64,000 nucleotides of DNA from Ascaris suum (taxonomy: Eukaryota; Nematoda; Chromadorea; Rhabditida; Ascarididae). The DNA lies in the NCBI GenBank assembly GCA_013433145.1, contig CM024176.1, forward strand, positions 10,774,520-10,838,519. Reading direction: 5' to 3'. The position numbers were made by a program, and so were the translations under genes. Below are positions 11,001 through 26,000 of this stretch, one piece after another. The notes below the pieces were generated by a model. That model saw only the letters and a list, made by a program, of their open reading frames with translations. It ran no database searches and was not told where the DNA came from. How positions within the stretch are numbered: the stretch's first letter is position 1; each line of letters begins with the position of its first letter.

Positions 11001-14000
11001 TATATCACAGTGGAGTTGTTTTCAATGTCTATGATTTTTTAAGGGGCGAAGGGAGGGGAAGGATGGAATAAACAAAGTGAACTGCTTGTTTAAATGCACG
11101 ATCTCTGTTCAAAATGTGATAAGTACTGGAATCGTCTTGCAGTTCAAAGCGACTTTTCAATATATACTGTATGCTGCTGCTTTGCCCTCTATTTATTAGT
11201 GGAGTCCATACGATAGTAGCCACTAGAGCTGCCGGTAATTGCACAATTAGGTCTATGCTATGTCATTTTTTCAGCGATAGTGTAGCCGCTGTAAGCTGCG
11301 ATGGTTCAGTCATGGATATAAGTTTACCTCAGATTCATTAATAATAAATGTCTAATGGAGTGCCTAGGGGAAGAAAAAGAATTTTTTTTTTAGAAGACTA
11401 AAGAAAAGAATTGAATGATATAGTTAAATTATTACTGCCAAATATAAATTTTCTATATTTTCTCAGCAAGAAAAAAAACCATCAATTGTGAAAATCTCAT
11501 TGAAACACAAAGAATTTCTTTTCATAGCTGAATCCTAAGGACGGAAAGAGGACTCATAACATTTTGTCCGATTTTATAACATTATAGGCGACCTGTCGGA
11601 GAACTTATTACATCATTTTTACTTATGGATTTAAGTTTTATCTTGAATGGAAATGTAGTGTGGTTAAGCCTGACTTATTTGTGTTTCATACGAACTTAAT
11701 TAATGGTCTCATTCCACGTGCTTTTAATGTCATTTTATAGACAATAGCCAAAATAACTCGAAATCCAAAGTGCAACCAACATCCTAACCATCATTCTAAA
11801 GTGGGAATTCCACAATCGCTTTCTCGATGGATCAGCACAAAATTAAGACAAACTTCCGCGATGAATCGTCCATGTAGTAATACATAAAAATAAATTAAAA
11901 TATTTTATTTTTGGAACTGAAGCCTAGAATTTTTGGGTAGCGGGTAAATAAAGGTTTGATTCCAATAATATATGCATCTCTTTGTCGACTACTTCAAAAT
12001 AATATTACAATTTTTCTTGAGAGAACTTTGAGCGTAACCTATATCATTTTCACCTGAGTTCTATCCATTAATCAATGCGAAATTCATTGTCCTCGAATTC
12101 CGTTAATGATTGTGCAGGTATGATAAATAAGTAATCAACTCTACAACTCACCGAATTGATTTTTTCTTTTTTTTCGTCGTCATTGAATTCTTCTCAATCG
12201 GAGAGACAATTATACTTTCTGCTTCGGAGGTACTTTGCGTTACGCTTGTCTCGGCCTCTTCCGCACTTTTTCTACGTGATTCCTCGTTGATGGCGAGCGC
12301 TGCCTTCTGAATCTCCTCCTGCACGATACGTTGAATTCTTTGGTCGACTGCTTCCCGATCGGCCTAAAGCACCGAATGAGTTTTCGGTTTGTAAACTAAA
12401 ACACACCTTCTCCTGACCGAGAATTGCGCATTCTTACAGTGTCGCTTAAAAATTCTAAGATCAATAGCTTGAAAGTAGAGGGAAAGAAAACCTGAGTATC
12501 ATTTATTGTTGTACCACCCGGTGAACTTAGCAGATCGGTGGTGCTGGTAGCCTTCGGTATAAGCGAAGAAATAATAGTTCGAGGTGATGCACTACTTGGC
12601 CTTCGACTTGCGTTTCGCTGAAAAATACAATGGTCAGGCGACAATCGTCAAGGTAGAGAGATCAGAAGATAATTGTCTCCTGAAAGACAGGAGACAATCG
12701 CGGTACCATCATGATCTTAGGAGAATGCCTGTCATCAATGATAAAAGGTGGTCATGCATTTTCAATTTCAACTATTCCGAACTTTTAAGCTCATTATCCA
12801 GCATTTTACGGTCGGTTGATCTTAAAAGTGATGTGGCTCTGAAAAGTGTCATGGAACAGCCTTTCCGTCCGATCCGTTTGCGTTTCTTCTGCTCGATTAA
12901 AACGAGTTATTTCACTCGTTCATCTAATAAAAACCCATTACTCTCCTAAATATTCTTCTTAAATCCCCATTAAATTCAAGTACCTCATTTCTAAGGCAAG
13001 CGCCACTAACAGAAGCATACTAGGATTTCTAAGATTTCTAGGGAGGGTTCTAGAATTTCATTGAATTGTTGCAGTGGCACTCGTTCCAATCACTTACTGA
13101 TGTGTTCGTAGCGGCAGGTTTGCAATCCGGTTGAGCGGTTTGAGTTTCTTGCGTAGAAAGATTTTCACCTTGTGATCGTTGACGACTAATTTTTCTTATT
13201 GATCCAAAGCATCGATCGAATTCCTCCACATAGTTCTGACGATAATTAGCTTGTTTATGAGCTGAAAATCAAATATCAATTCTTCACTAATAGGAAAAAA
13301 AAATCTAGAATTATATGGTTTATATATTTTTTCGTTTACATACGAACATGTGATATAATTTTTCAATAATATTAATCTCATTTTCTTATAAATAAAAAAA
13401 AAAACAACAACGGCGCAACGCTTATATATTTTTTTAAAGGTAGAAGTATTATTAGGGAACCTACATTATTATGATGCTGGATTTGAGCATAATTCAATAG
13501 CGTCCATAAGAATGCTTCTTATAACAACTTCATGATTTCTCTTATGGCAAATCGAACATCAATGTTTTAATTTCAAATTCTCTCAGTGAAAAAAAAAAAA
13601 CTTTCAAGGATATACATTTTAAAGGGAATTATCAACGTTTAGAAAAACGCCTAACAATTAGAAAAATCATTTTTCCTTGTCAGCGAATAGATCCAAGAGA
13701 TTTACCTATCTCAACGGCATTGGGGAATGCCAACAGATTGTAATGACTGAGGCTACCAGGAATTCTCTACGACCGACTGCTCAATGTTCACTGAAGCAAA
13801 TATATTGTGCCATGTCCAATGGTACATCGGTCGGCTAATCAGCCAAGAAATGAGCCAAAGAACGTAATTGAGAACGTACGGCCATTACTAATTTTTGAGT
13901 GAAAAAATAAATAAATTGTAGTTAAATACTGAATGCACAGAGCAAGTAATAGCAATTTTCCCTTTCAACATTTTTAGACATGGAAACTTTTCTGGAAGAG

Positions 14001-17000
14001 AAAACATCGTCGATTATAAATGCGTAATTGCCTCAGGTGGTCGCAGTTGTTATACTAAATGGATTGGAACGACGATGATTTTATGAAGATCTCTAAATAA
14101 AGTGCTTCATTTTTTCCTGCTCAAAATGTTTACAGAAGTGCATTTCAACGCAAAGAAAACTTCAATCGATCGATAAAATAAATAGTGGACCATGGTCAAT
14201 CTGCTCCTCAAGTTTTGCCATCCAATCTTTGCGTGATTCCTCAGGGATCTGATCCGCCGTCTTAGCCGCATGACGTCTTGTTAGATATTCAACGATCAAC
14301 TCATGTTCCTTCTTCTTCGCCAAATCGAGCGGAGTATATAGAGCCCCCTTTAAAAACTCGGTAAATCAACGCATATGCTTTAGCGCAAAAATATTGAAAT
14401 AGCAAAGCGGAATTCGGCTAACAATAAGCATTTCCATCATTTACTAGTATGCAAACTGCTCAGATTGCTACCTATTATAAGAGCAATTCGAAGTTCAAAG
14501 AGTTGACTTTTCGCTAGAGTTAGTTACTCCTCCATCTTATTATCACTGTTCCTTTCGAATCGTTCTTTTACGCTACTTCCACACAATTTTGCTCATCACA
14601 TTCATATCCTCTGCTATGCTGACCGTTTTTTTAATTTATTGAATAAGCAAGTCATCTCTAACATTCATCCCGATCCACCTTAAATATCCAGTAAACTTTA
14701 GTTTAACTAATGAAGCATTCGTTACGAACAAGTGTCTCTTCATATCGCTTCCACTTTCGCCTAAGAAAGGAAGTTGTATGATAGCGTGAAGTTAGGGATT
14801 AAATCTCCTATCCGTCCGATGCTGACGATTCGATTCACCACTGTTTCACTTAGCAGGAAGATCGGGACTTATTTCACTGACCTCCTTGCGATAACCGATA
14901 AAAAACGATGAGCGCCATGTAAAACCGTATCGGATATGAAATTGCTGGAATCGAAAAAAAGAGCAAAAGATCGCCGTTTCAGCCACATTCGTGCTTTCGG
15001 CTTTCAAATTACTATGTTCGCAGCTATATTTATATGAATGAAAATAAAACAACCTTATACAACATAAGTGGATTAATTTCGGCGCTTTTCGAGCATAACA
15101 TGACAACAATTTCCATATTTCCAGAGGCAGCGGCTAAATGAAGTCCTGTACGACCTGCGTGATTCGCCGAGTTCACTGTGGACGGATGTAAAGCAAGTAG
15201 CCATTCGACGATATCTTCAAATATTTTCTTGGTTTCAATAATACTTTTAACTTTATTTCCTATTCGGGCAGGCAAAAGAAAATTCTATTTCCAATTCGGG
15301 CAAGCAAAAAGAAACTCTTACTAAATAACTTTGAAGATTTAATCAAAAATTTTTAAAAAATTTATGAGTTATATAATTCCATTCTATCGAACAGCGCTTC
15401 AATAAAAACATTTGCATGAGTTGTATTCTTTATATGGATGGACGAGATGATAAACAAAATCGGTGGCGAAGCACGCCAGATGGGATAGTACAATATGCAC
15501 CTTTGCAGCTCTCTATTGACTGGACCAAAGGAAACCATAATTAGCCAACAAATAACAAAATATATCCTATGAGGAATTGATGCTTTAATCGTATTGAAAA
15601 CTCCAATCAATCTTTTATTAAAAATTTCTCGTCCCGACCCGACCGATTTCTAAACGTGGATTAAATTATATATGGTATGATCCGACTAACCGGTGCATAA
15701 ACCGACGCGGCCATCAAATATTTCAAAATTTGAATCGCATGCCTATAACTTGTTATTCTCATAATGCGGTGTAAATTACGCCGATCAAATTTCGCATCTA
15801 TACTTTCTGCGATTTACGAATCGAAACTATTGGACGGGAAGGACACACATACGTGATTAGAAAATTATTCAATTTTTTCACTCAGGTAACCACAGATTGA
15901 AAGAGTTAATGCAAAAGAAATTGTGTTTTCAATCTTTATATTTTATGAGTTCACAATTCTGTGATTAGACGCATAATATATACTCACATATACAAATAAA
16001 TAAAAATATATTAGAGTTTTGTGAAAGCGGATATAAATCAGAGAAGATTATGACGAAAATAATTACACTTTCAAACAGTACAGTTTGGAAAATCTCAATG
16101 CGGCTAAAGTCAAAAATATTCGCATTCATATCAGCGTTGTGTTGCCATCGAATAATGTCGGTGAGGAAATTTAAAATGATATATAACATTCCATAATTAT
16201 TTAGAAATCAAGAAGAAAATGTGGCGATAAAGTTGAAACTTCATCGCCACATTTTTTTTCCTAATTTTTTTCTAACCGTCCCTTTTATTTATTTTTTTTA
16301 ATGCAAATATATGAAAATAAACCAGACGAAATCGATTATATAGTTAAAATATTTCTGTCGAGGTAACATTGATTTCTGCCGAGTAATTTGTGATTGTCAT
16401 TATTTGGCTACACTTAGATACGAGGCGCGATTACTACGAACTCATAAAGCGTCAGATAAGGTAACAAGTGAAGCATACCTTTACTACCAGCCTGAATTGC
16501 CTCATGAAGAGGGATATCACCACGACGATTCTGGATTTCAAAGCTTGCTCCGAAATGTTTCAATACTTTCAACATTCGTAGCTGTCCTTTCGCAGCAGCA
16601 CAATGGGCTGCCGTACGCAAGCGGAAATCCTGAAGTAATACACCTCATTGCGTCGACATAGTCAAGTCTAAAATTTCACGACAATATAATATCTTCGACA
16701 GCAGTGGAAATGAAAAGTGAATTGGATCAGGTTGAATCGACGGGTCATCCACCTAACAGCCGCATACCTTAGGACCAGCTCTCAGTAATACCATAATAGT
16801 TCGCTATTATATTTTAATTTAAATTCTTTAAAATTAAAGACTTCTATCGTACATAGTGAAATCGATGCACAGACAGTGCAACTGACGAGTCATTTAAATC
16901 TAAAAATGTTTTAGGAGGAAATATGATTTATTTACCGCAAACATTTCGATGTAAAGGTTAAATTTACTCGATAATGAAAGCTCACTGTGCATAGTGGCTT

Positions 17001-20000
17001 ACTTCCTCTCGATATTTTTCTATACTGTTCATTTCATATTGCTCCATGTCTCAGTGAGACTGTTGTCTTTCATGAAGCTTTCCGTCTTCATGAAAGACGG
17101 AAAGCAGCGCCGACGGATTATCAAAATAGAGTAAATGCTAAATCATAAAACCACTAATGGCAAGGAATATCACTATCGAATCAACCTTCCTTCAGCCTTA
17201 AGGACCCTAATACGCCGAATAATTTCGATTCGATACTAAATATATAAGGCTTGAACACATCATCCGAATTTAACATAATAAATGGAATACAAAACGTCCA
17301 CTGAGAAAACAGCCTTACTGAAGACAGAACACGACACAACTGACCTGATGGTTAGCGTTAGCACCACTAAGCAACAGTAGTCGAGCACATTCGAAATGAC
17401 CAAGAGTAACCGCGTAGAATAGTGGAGTATCGCCATTTCGATCAACGGCGTCGATAATCAGTTTATCAGAAGATTCGATCAATAGCTCAAGCACATGCTC
17501 ATGACCATGACTAGCTGCACAATGAAGTGCGCTAAGACGATCTCTATCTACCGCAAGTCGATCACCACCGGCTTGTATCAAACTCAACATTGCGTCCGTA
17601 TTGCCTACAAAGCAAAAAAGTTTTATTGATGCATTGAAGAGTGCATTATTGCCTGTGTTAAAGACGGCATCTAAGCGGTGGAAAGAGAGTGTTTTCTCTG
17701 ATGTCAATTTGCCCACGTTGTTTTTATGCTTTATTCGCGATCGTTTTTACCTGTCAGGTCGTATTAAACACAATTGCAAAGTGTAATAAGTAGTGAAAGG
17801 TGATTTTTATGAGGCTTTCCGTTCGCGTGCAACGTCTAAAGAAACAGCCCAAAAATGCAGCATGAGTTTGATAAGGGCTCGATAAACGACAGCATGATAG
17901 CAAATTGGTTTGTCGAATTCTCATGCGCAAATGAGAGTCCTGTCGAAAGCAGTGCTAGTGGACGAGCTATTACTTATAGTGACCGTCGGCTAGAAGCACT
18001 GGCTAAATAGAACTCACGTTTAACAATTCGTTAGATGGCGCACAACTAGGTATTAGCAAGACAATCGATGCAAAGCGTTTCGAGCCGATTGAGATCGGGA
18101 AAAAGCTGGATAAGTGGGTGTCACACGAGTTGAAGGAATTATTGATTGAAAAACGCACATGTATTTGTCTCGGTTTTTTTTTCGACCGTGCTATTAGTGA
18201 CGATGTAAATGAGTGGCTGTATGATAATCGTATTTGACAACATCAATGAATGGATAAGTCTGAAACTCATCCTCCACCCTTTCAAAGACCTGCTCCAAAG
18301 TTAGTTAACAAGAAGAAATACGGTACACTTCAAGTTTCTTGAATAGAAGGAATAATGAAATCAAACTTCTAAAGTTAAGAGTTTAATAATGTCTTCTCAG
18401 AAGACCATCGAAATCTACCTCATATCGCTGCGAGGAAATCCCCCCCCCCCCCAAACTGTTGCGCAACAATCATCGGTCATCACATCTTTCACATTAGACG
18501 TTCGAGACGCTAGAGAAATTATGACATCAAATTTTCTCACAACACAGCTTAATTGCCACATTTATCGGCTACGGATCACTAGTCTTAAGTTTGATTTTTG
18601 CAACAAAATTTCCAGAAGTAAACAATGATTGATGAGTTCTTCGAAAAATTCATGACATTCAAACGTCAAAAATATTTTCCAAGAAACCTATGTAATTCCT
18701 TGATATGATAGCAGATATATACTGATTGCAACATTTTTTTAAAATTTCAGTTAAATAATCTAATCTCTTTGAATTATAGCATTTTGTTGCAAAAGCAACA
18801 AAAACATACTAGTATATCGAGAGAGGGATTAGTATAACTGAAAAAGTATATAGTGGGATATGTTGCAAAGATAACAACGATATCATGGCGCACTAATGCA
18901 ATAATTTTCGACAATAGTGAAAATAACTTCAACACAAAGATATAGCCAGTAATACTAATTTGCACAAGAGAATTTTTCATGAGCAACGCTCTTGCTATTA
19001 GTGGAAATTGACGACTAAGCATTAATAAATGCCATTCATAGTTACCATTACTTGCAGCCCAAAGAATTGCCGTTCGTCCATCGATATCTTTTCCGTTCAC
19101 AGACGCTCCATTCTTCAATAGAATATGTAAAATTGCTTCGCTTCGTTCATGTGGAATATCTTCTGTTATCGTTGCATAATGTAATGGTTGTGCCTCCTCA
19201 AATATAATTCATTAAGTGCTCATTAAATTCTTTTAAAATGCGAACGTTGATATGAGGCTTAAAGTTTCTTTAGAATTGTTGAATTTTGCTCCTAAATAGC
19301 AATTTTTTGCAAGTTGTGAAAAATTTCAATTAGCAGTTCATCGTAACAACTCTCAAAAAAAAAGCTTAAATCACCAAAAATCCATCTTCACAAACCACTA
19401 TATTTTCTAGTTTCCGTGAATAAAAACCTGCCATCTTAACCCTGAGAAGCATACCGCCATTCAAGCGTGATGTGCGGTTTGCAGATTTTATTCAAGCATC
19501 TCCATGGCGATGCTTTAACTCCCAAATCGTTTCCATTGGGCATTCTCTACTCATGCGACGCGACGGGACGCAAAAAAAAAACATTTGAGCTTGTTATATG
19601 CACAAAGAAATTCTAACTCTATGAATATTTCCATTACAAAAAAAAAAACACGATGATACATAACGTTGAGGATTAATCCCAATAATCACAAAGATCCGCT
19701 AAACAAATGGGCGGACATGTCTTTTTAAGTATCAATGCAATCTGCTATGTGAATATCTAAAGAGAAAGGAAAACAAAAAAAGATCCAATAATAAGTTCCC
19801 AACGAAAGCTGTCACCTATAATAATGCGCTTAACCATAGAAATTAATTCCCAATTACAGTGATTTGACTGTAGAAAAAAAAAAAAATTTGCATTTCAAAC
19901 TCTATTGCAAATGCACTGGTACACAATTTATATTATTATGATGATGAATTCTGATGAAATATGATAGGGAACGAATTATTATGTATATAAATATTAGAAT

Positions 20001-23000
20001 ATCACCATCGATTTTCTCGTCTTCATTTTTGTAACGCATCAATTTGTAGCAATAGCATTATTTTTATTGGTAATGAGTATATGCGAGAATTTTCCAATAA
20101 GATGAATGAACACAAGGGATGAGGATAATTCAATGAAAAATACGAATATGAAGAAGCGTAAAATTTGAAAATGGCCAATTTCAAAGAAGAATTTGGATCG
20201 TCGAAATGTTTGCTGTTAGATGAAAACAAAATATGTGCGCACAAGCACAAGCTATCAACCAATTAGGCTCAATGTGAATGAGTTTTTGGCAACTATATGA
20301 TATGTCGACAAAGAAAAACGCCATTAACTGTTCTTATGAGCACATTAATCTCGACAAACAACAAATCATAGCCACAAAGCTCAATTAGAATAATCTTCAT
20401 TTATTATTGCAATTTTTCTAATGAAAAAATCCATCTGATCAATCGAAAAATCCGATTAATAAATTCTAACGGCGTAATTTCTATGATATTTGAGATTTAT
20501 CAACGAATTGTCAAACAATTACATGCATAAATGCATAAAGCTATTATACGATCAACACAAATATGGAAATTCACCCAAGTTGTTTTCTTTTCTTCCATAA
20601 TTTAAAGTTCAATTAGTGAAAAATTTAGCTCTCTATCTATAAAATATAAAATTTTGACGACAATCATAGGATTTCATTTGCTGTGCCAAATATGATCACA
20701 ATCAAGAACAAGATTTTTACCGCACATATTGTGCATAATTATTTTTAGAAATTCCTGGCATCGCTTGATAGGAACAATTTTCTCATCCTTTTATACGCCT
20801 ATCGACATGAATTTCTGTTTATTAATTTTCACTTTCGGATGCTCTATTGTGCTGCTGAACAATGATCATCGAGAGCTATAGCAGCAAAGAAATATGTGGA
20901 AATTGAAAAACGCTCTATATGTGTTGAACGGTCTGCAACGGAAGTGGAAAAACACATAATTTCGAGCGGAAAAACACATAGAACTTCTTGGTCTATTGAA
21001 TTAAATTTTGCCTTACTGCTTACTACTACATTATCTATTTTAGTTATTTCTAAGTATGATTTATGAGAGTTTCAAGAGTTGTGTTTGAAATTTTCGATAA
21101 TCGAAAGTGACTCTTCAAGTAGACGTGACGTCGAAAATCGATACCACTGAAATAAAAAGGAAATTTCGAGAAAATATCCTTAAAAATTACCTGATTATCC
21201 AAAGCGTTAACGTTGGCACCTTTTTGTAGCAATAAAATGAGTGCATCCAACTGCAAAAAAAGTCCTCAATGATCGAAAAATGAAGTAATAAGAGCAGATA
21301 ATTATCTCGCTTAAGAATGCTTAATTTTAGCATATCACAAAGATGATAATGATAATGATAATATAAGAGCATCTCTTCTTAATAAGAGCTAAAGGCTGAA
21401 CAATATTTCGCCGAATTTGGAACAGTACCTATAGGCGATTACGAAAAAGATAAGGAAAATTTTCAATATTCTCTCTATGGTCAATATTACCGGAAGACTT
21501 CTAGACAGTTATTTTATGGAAATCTTCACCTACTAAAAGCCAATTTCAATTTTGTTTGTACTAATTTCAAAACTCTTAGATCGCTTCATTTGTTTTGTTA
21601 TGAAAATTTTCAGTTCTATATGCTCAAATCGTCTTTAAAAGTTTTCATTAAACGGTGTGTGTATATGTAGCAGCAAAACAAGTGATTCTACTACATTTAT
21701 CTATAATTTCATGTTAGATTTCTCTGCAGTTGTAGATATGTTAGGATCGCGCAAAGAACTTTTATTTTTCATGGGAACAAACGAGCGGACTCATCAGTTA
21801 ATTTTGAGCGAAGCTACACAAAAACTCTCTCTCTCTCAAAAAAATTATTTCCATTTTCTCTAGAAGTATAGCATCGTTGAATGTTCCTTGTATTGTAACG
21901 TTCAACGACGCTTTTTTCTTTAGACTCTTGGATTATCAGTTGTGAAGTTTTGAAAGCTTTATCGTTTGCAATTAAAAACTGAAGATTGGGAAACGAGGAA
22001 AACGATTGTGCTCATATATGAAAACTGTCTCTATGCTAGCTGGCTTATATTCTAAATTCTGAGAAATATATGGCTATAGATCGCTTGAAAAGCGATCTGT
22101 GACACAATATATGATTGTACTCTCATACAATACATGCAATGGAGCATGTCAAATTTTATGATTTTCAGATCTTCCTCACATGAATGACTTTCCAACATCT
22201 AATATTCCTTTAAATTAAAGATGACACCTATAGAGCGGCTAAAATTGGCCCAAAAGTTGAAGCATATAGGCGACAATTTGACGAAAAAAAAAGGAAAATA
22301 AAGACGATTCGAGCTATATTGTAGTGTTTGGAAAGAAACTATATAGAAAAAGAAAGTTTTATTATACATGGAAAAAGACCTTACTACACATAGAAAAAAA
22401 TTTTGGCACACTTTTAATAGAAATGCAGACATGACTGAATAACCGGAAAAATTATAACTCTCCACGCAAAAAAAATGTATGTGAAAAGTTATTGAAAACG
22501 AAGAAATTATAACTTAAACGAAAATCTATTCGATATTGCCGCAATCATAAAAGGAAATATCTTTTATGCATAGCGAAATATTATTATTTTTTTTACTATT
22601 CGGAAAATGAGCGCTCGAAGATGATCGCTTAATTCAAAAATTTAAAATCCATTAATTAAAAAAATTTCCACATGCTAAATAAAATATTTCCGCATCAATA
22701 TAACGCCATATTTAAAGCATCATTTAGGTGAAAGTTTTATTATGGCTGTGATAGCTTAAAGATAATCTATTTATTGGCTCGTTGAACCTAACAACTATCC
22801 TTATGAAAGGAATAATCTGCGTTCTTCTGGATAGAAATAAAAGCTTATACCTGTCCACATACGACAGCCCAATGTACCGCCGAATGTTTGTCCTTATCGA
22901 TATGATTTATTTGCGCACCTCTTTCAAGGAGCATCTTTATTGCTGAGGTATTTCCACTCATTGCAGCTACCAATAATGGCGTATACCTGAAACATGTATA

Positions 23001-26000
23001 TACCTGAAACAGATAACAGGGTATATTCTCACATTGGTCTTTGAAATCAATGTGTGAGATCACCACAGATATGAAATATAATCTCAAACTCTGATTGGCG
23101 CAGTTCGTTTGGGAATTGAAAATACGAAAATGATATGCGTGATTCTTGAAGGAATTACTTTATGCCCAAAATGTAATTTAACTCTTCACGTCAACAATAA
23201 ATTACTAACAATTTTCTGGTTGCAATTTCGGTTTGAGACAAGTCACCGATATATGAGGGTGAATAAATGGCAGAAAATAAATAAATAAACCTCAACTTAT
23301 TCATCGTCGTTAATTAAGAACACAGGTGAAGAAAGGTTGTTCATATGTGTTGATAATTTTCGTTCATGCAAATATACATGTGAAATGATTTAGCATATGC
23401 AAATATTTGCTATTTTCATCACAATTGTCTGCAAGAATACTTTCACATTTTCGGCATCAAATCTAGGATATAATTGAAAGTCGTAAGTATGAAGCGATAT
23501 AAGAACATACATCTATATCAAATGTCACGTTCATTAGTGGCACTGAATGATACGATTTCTCGCGTGGAAATCTTGAGATTGTGGGGTAAAGTTGATTAAA
23601 CTGAAGGGATGGTTAGACTGTGAGGTAGATCGAATCTAATATAAGATAGACAAACAAATTCACATAGATTTTCTGAAGCGACATCTAGACGTTTCCTAAA
23701 TTCTAAAATTCAAGACATGAAGATTGCACTCAGATACCTAAGATCGGCGTCATGGGTGGTTATTTCGCCGTTTACTCGTTGTTACAATACTACTCTTCTA
23801 ACCGCGACACGTATGTCTAGCTTGCGTCCTTCATTCTGAGTGGGATCTACGAGCTGTTGAAGTTTTGCTTTAGATAAGACCACTACCATTCAAAATGAAG
23901 CTGAGGTAATTTATGAGCTACTTTTCGGGTCAAAATTTTTTAGGCCGCAAGATACTTGAGTACCGCTCAGATAAAAAGCCCAAGTAGTATTCTTGCGTAA
24001 AGAAAGAGCTACATTATGATGCGTGAATGGTCTTTACTTTTGGAAAAAGAATACTTTGGCCATTGCGCGTGTTTTTTTCTAAAGTTTGAATTAAGTTTTA
24101 TTTGAAGCATTAATTTTTGTTAGGCTGGAATAAAATAGATGAGCATTTTTGCCTTTCTTCTATGCTGTCGGCTGTTTCGCATTATTCCTCTTTCTTTATG
24201 TGTATATGCATAGATCCTTTTGAAGCTGTTTCGAGTAATTACTTTCTTTCTGGGTTGTAGGATTATTTCCGTGTCACTGTGCTGCGTGAGTTCCAACTAC
24301 TGCTAAGATCACCTCTAATTTCAATAGCGTTTATGGGCAGGAGTCTACTTCACTATAGGCCATACATCGTTACCTTCAAAGTTCTCTTCTAGTGATCTGG
24401 ATGCTCAAGAAGAACCTGGTCACAGTCGCAAGTCATCGCTCGAACAAGATGGACTGAGAGCAATCCCAGAGAATCACCCAAAAAGACATAATCGAGGCGT
24501 CATGAGGACAGGTGGCACTAGCGCAAACAGCAGTGGGCGGATGTGTGACACAAATCGGGCAAAACGAGGAAAATGAAGAGTGGATAACCCATAATTTGGC
24601 CGATGAGCACTAACTTGCAAGTTTCGACGGTTCCTCTGATTCCCTTATCCTGTTTCAACAGTGAACCGTCTCGTGATTATGTGATTGCTGTTGAAGATTT
24701 GTTTAATACTGAGGAACAAAGACTTTATTCAATTCCACAAGCTTGCTCCGCCCTCTTCGACCGATCCTAAAGTAATTCTTCACCTCAAAGTGACTCTTGC
24801 GTCCATTTGGTGGTGCTATAATGGAGCAATCTATCGTATCCTCTAGTAACATGTTCAATCCATCACGAAGGAGCCCATTCTCGTGCTAGAGAACTGACGC
24901 TTCAAAAGTTGCAGATTTTGGCTATTAATAGTGAGCAGAAAGAGGTTCATGTGTTGTTATAGGATAACAAAGGATCATATATTTGAAAAAAAAATCCTTT
25001 TAAAAATGATAAACTTAGACGAGAACGTTCTTAATAATTCAAAGCGTCTCAGTGCTTTGGTCCCGCCAGATACTGCATGCAGGATAGATCCAATGGAATA
25101 CAGTTTTGCTTGTCTGTTGCCTTTCTTGCGTTTCCTGTATCGCTTCACTTATTGCCAACGTGCTCCGTGCCTTCGCATTTTTGTTATTTTTCGTAGGAGT
25201 TTATGCCAGCCTATCACTCAAACCCTCAATTCGCTGGCGAGAGTTGGAGGAAGCGGGATTCACCATTCATGAGAAAAGCCTCCAAATCGACGCCGACGCG
25301 ACGGAAGGCAACAACGACTAATGACTCAATACTGCTGCCAGCAACTCAAACCTCAAAAAGTGTACGGGCGGAAGCGGGCGGAAGATCATTGCATATGTCG
25401 CAGTCGTGACGATCTCGATTCTGAAGGCATTAAATAATCACCACAAAGGACGCTGCTAAGAAGTATGAACACAAACCCATTCTGATCCTGACAGTCGATC
25501 AATGAGGGATCCAAGTCAAGGATTCTCTTGAAGGTGCTGGCGTCGGCAGTTTCAGATGCATAATGCAGTGCTACTCGGTCTTCGCTATCCCGTGACGAAA
25601 CTTCCTCCTGCAATGACTTCATAACACACATATATTTATGAAGCATTTTCTTAATCACTTCGGAAAAAAGCTATATGTAATGAAACTGTTTGGAGAAATA
25701 CTTTGAATTATTCATGTAAAATGATACAACTTTATAGCTGTGTTTCCGATTTCTGATCCACTCTCCAGTGAATGAGGAAGGAGAAGGAGGGGTGTGGGAG
25801 CAAGCTGGGGAAGAAAGACCAATTCGTTGCAAACTTCTATTCTGTCAAGAAGTGATCAACAGTCGTAGTGAAGGACCGGTAAAAGATTTCAGTTTTTAAC
25901 TGTGAAAAACTATTAGAAGAAATTGACGTTTTAAGAAAAAGCCATTCAAATTGGCAGATTTGGTCGACACAGACTTTTGCCCGGATTTATTGTGGAATTT

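Noticed and set aside
16404..16661. 85-codon plus-strand frame
   Set aside because: Exact antisense of an ankyrin exon with clear repeat consensus on the minus strand.
17601..17786. Plus-strand frame near the ankyrin exon
   Set aside because: Intronic on the minus strand, with no motif and a different composition from the mariner remnant that follows.
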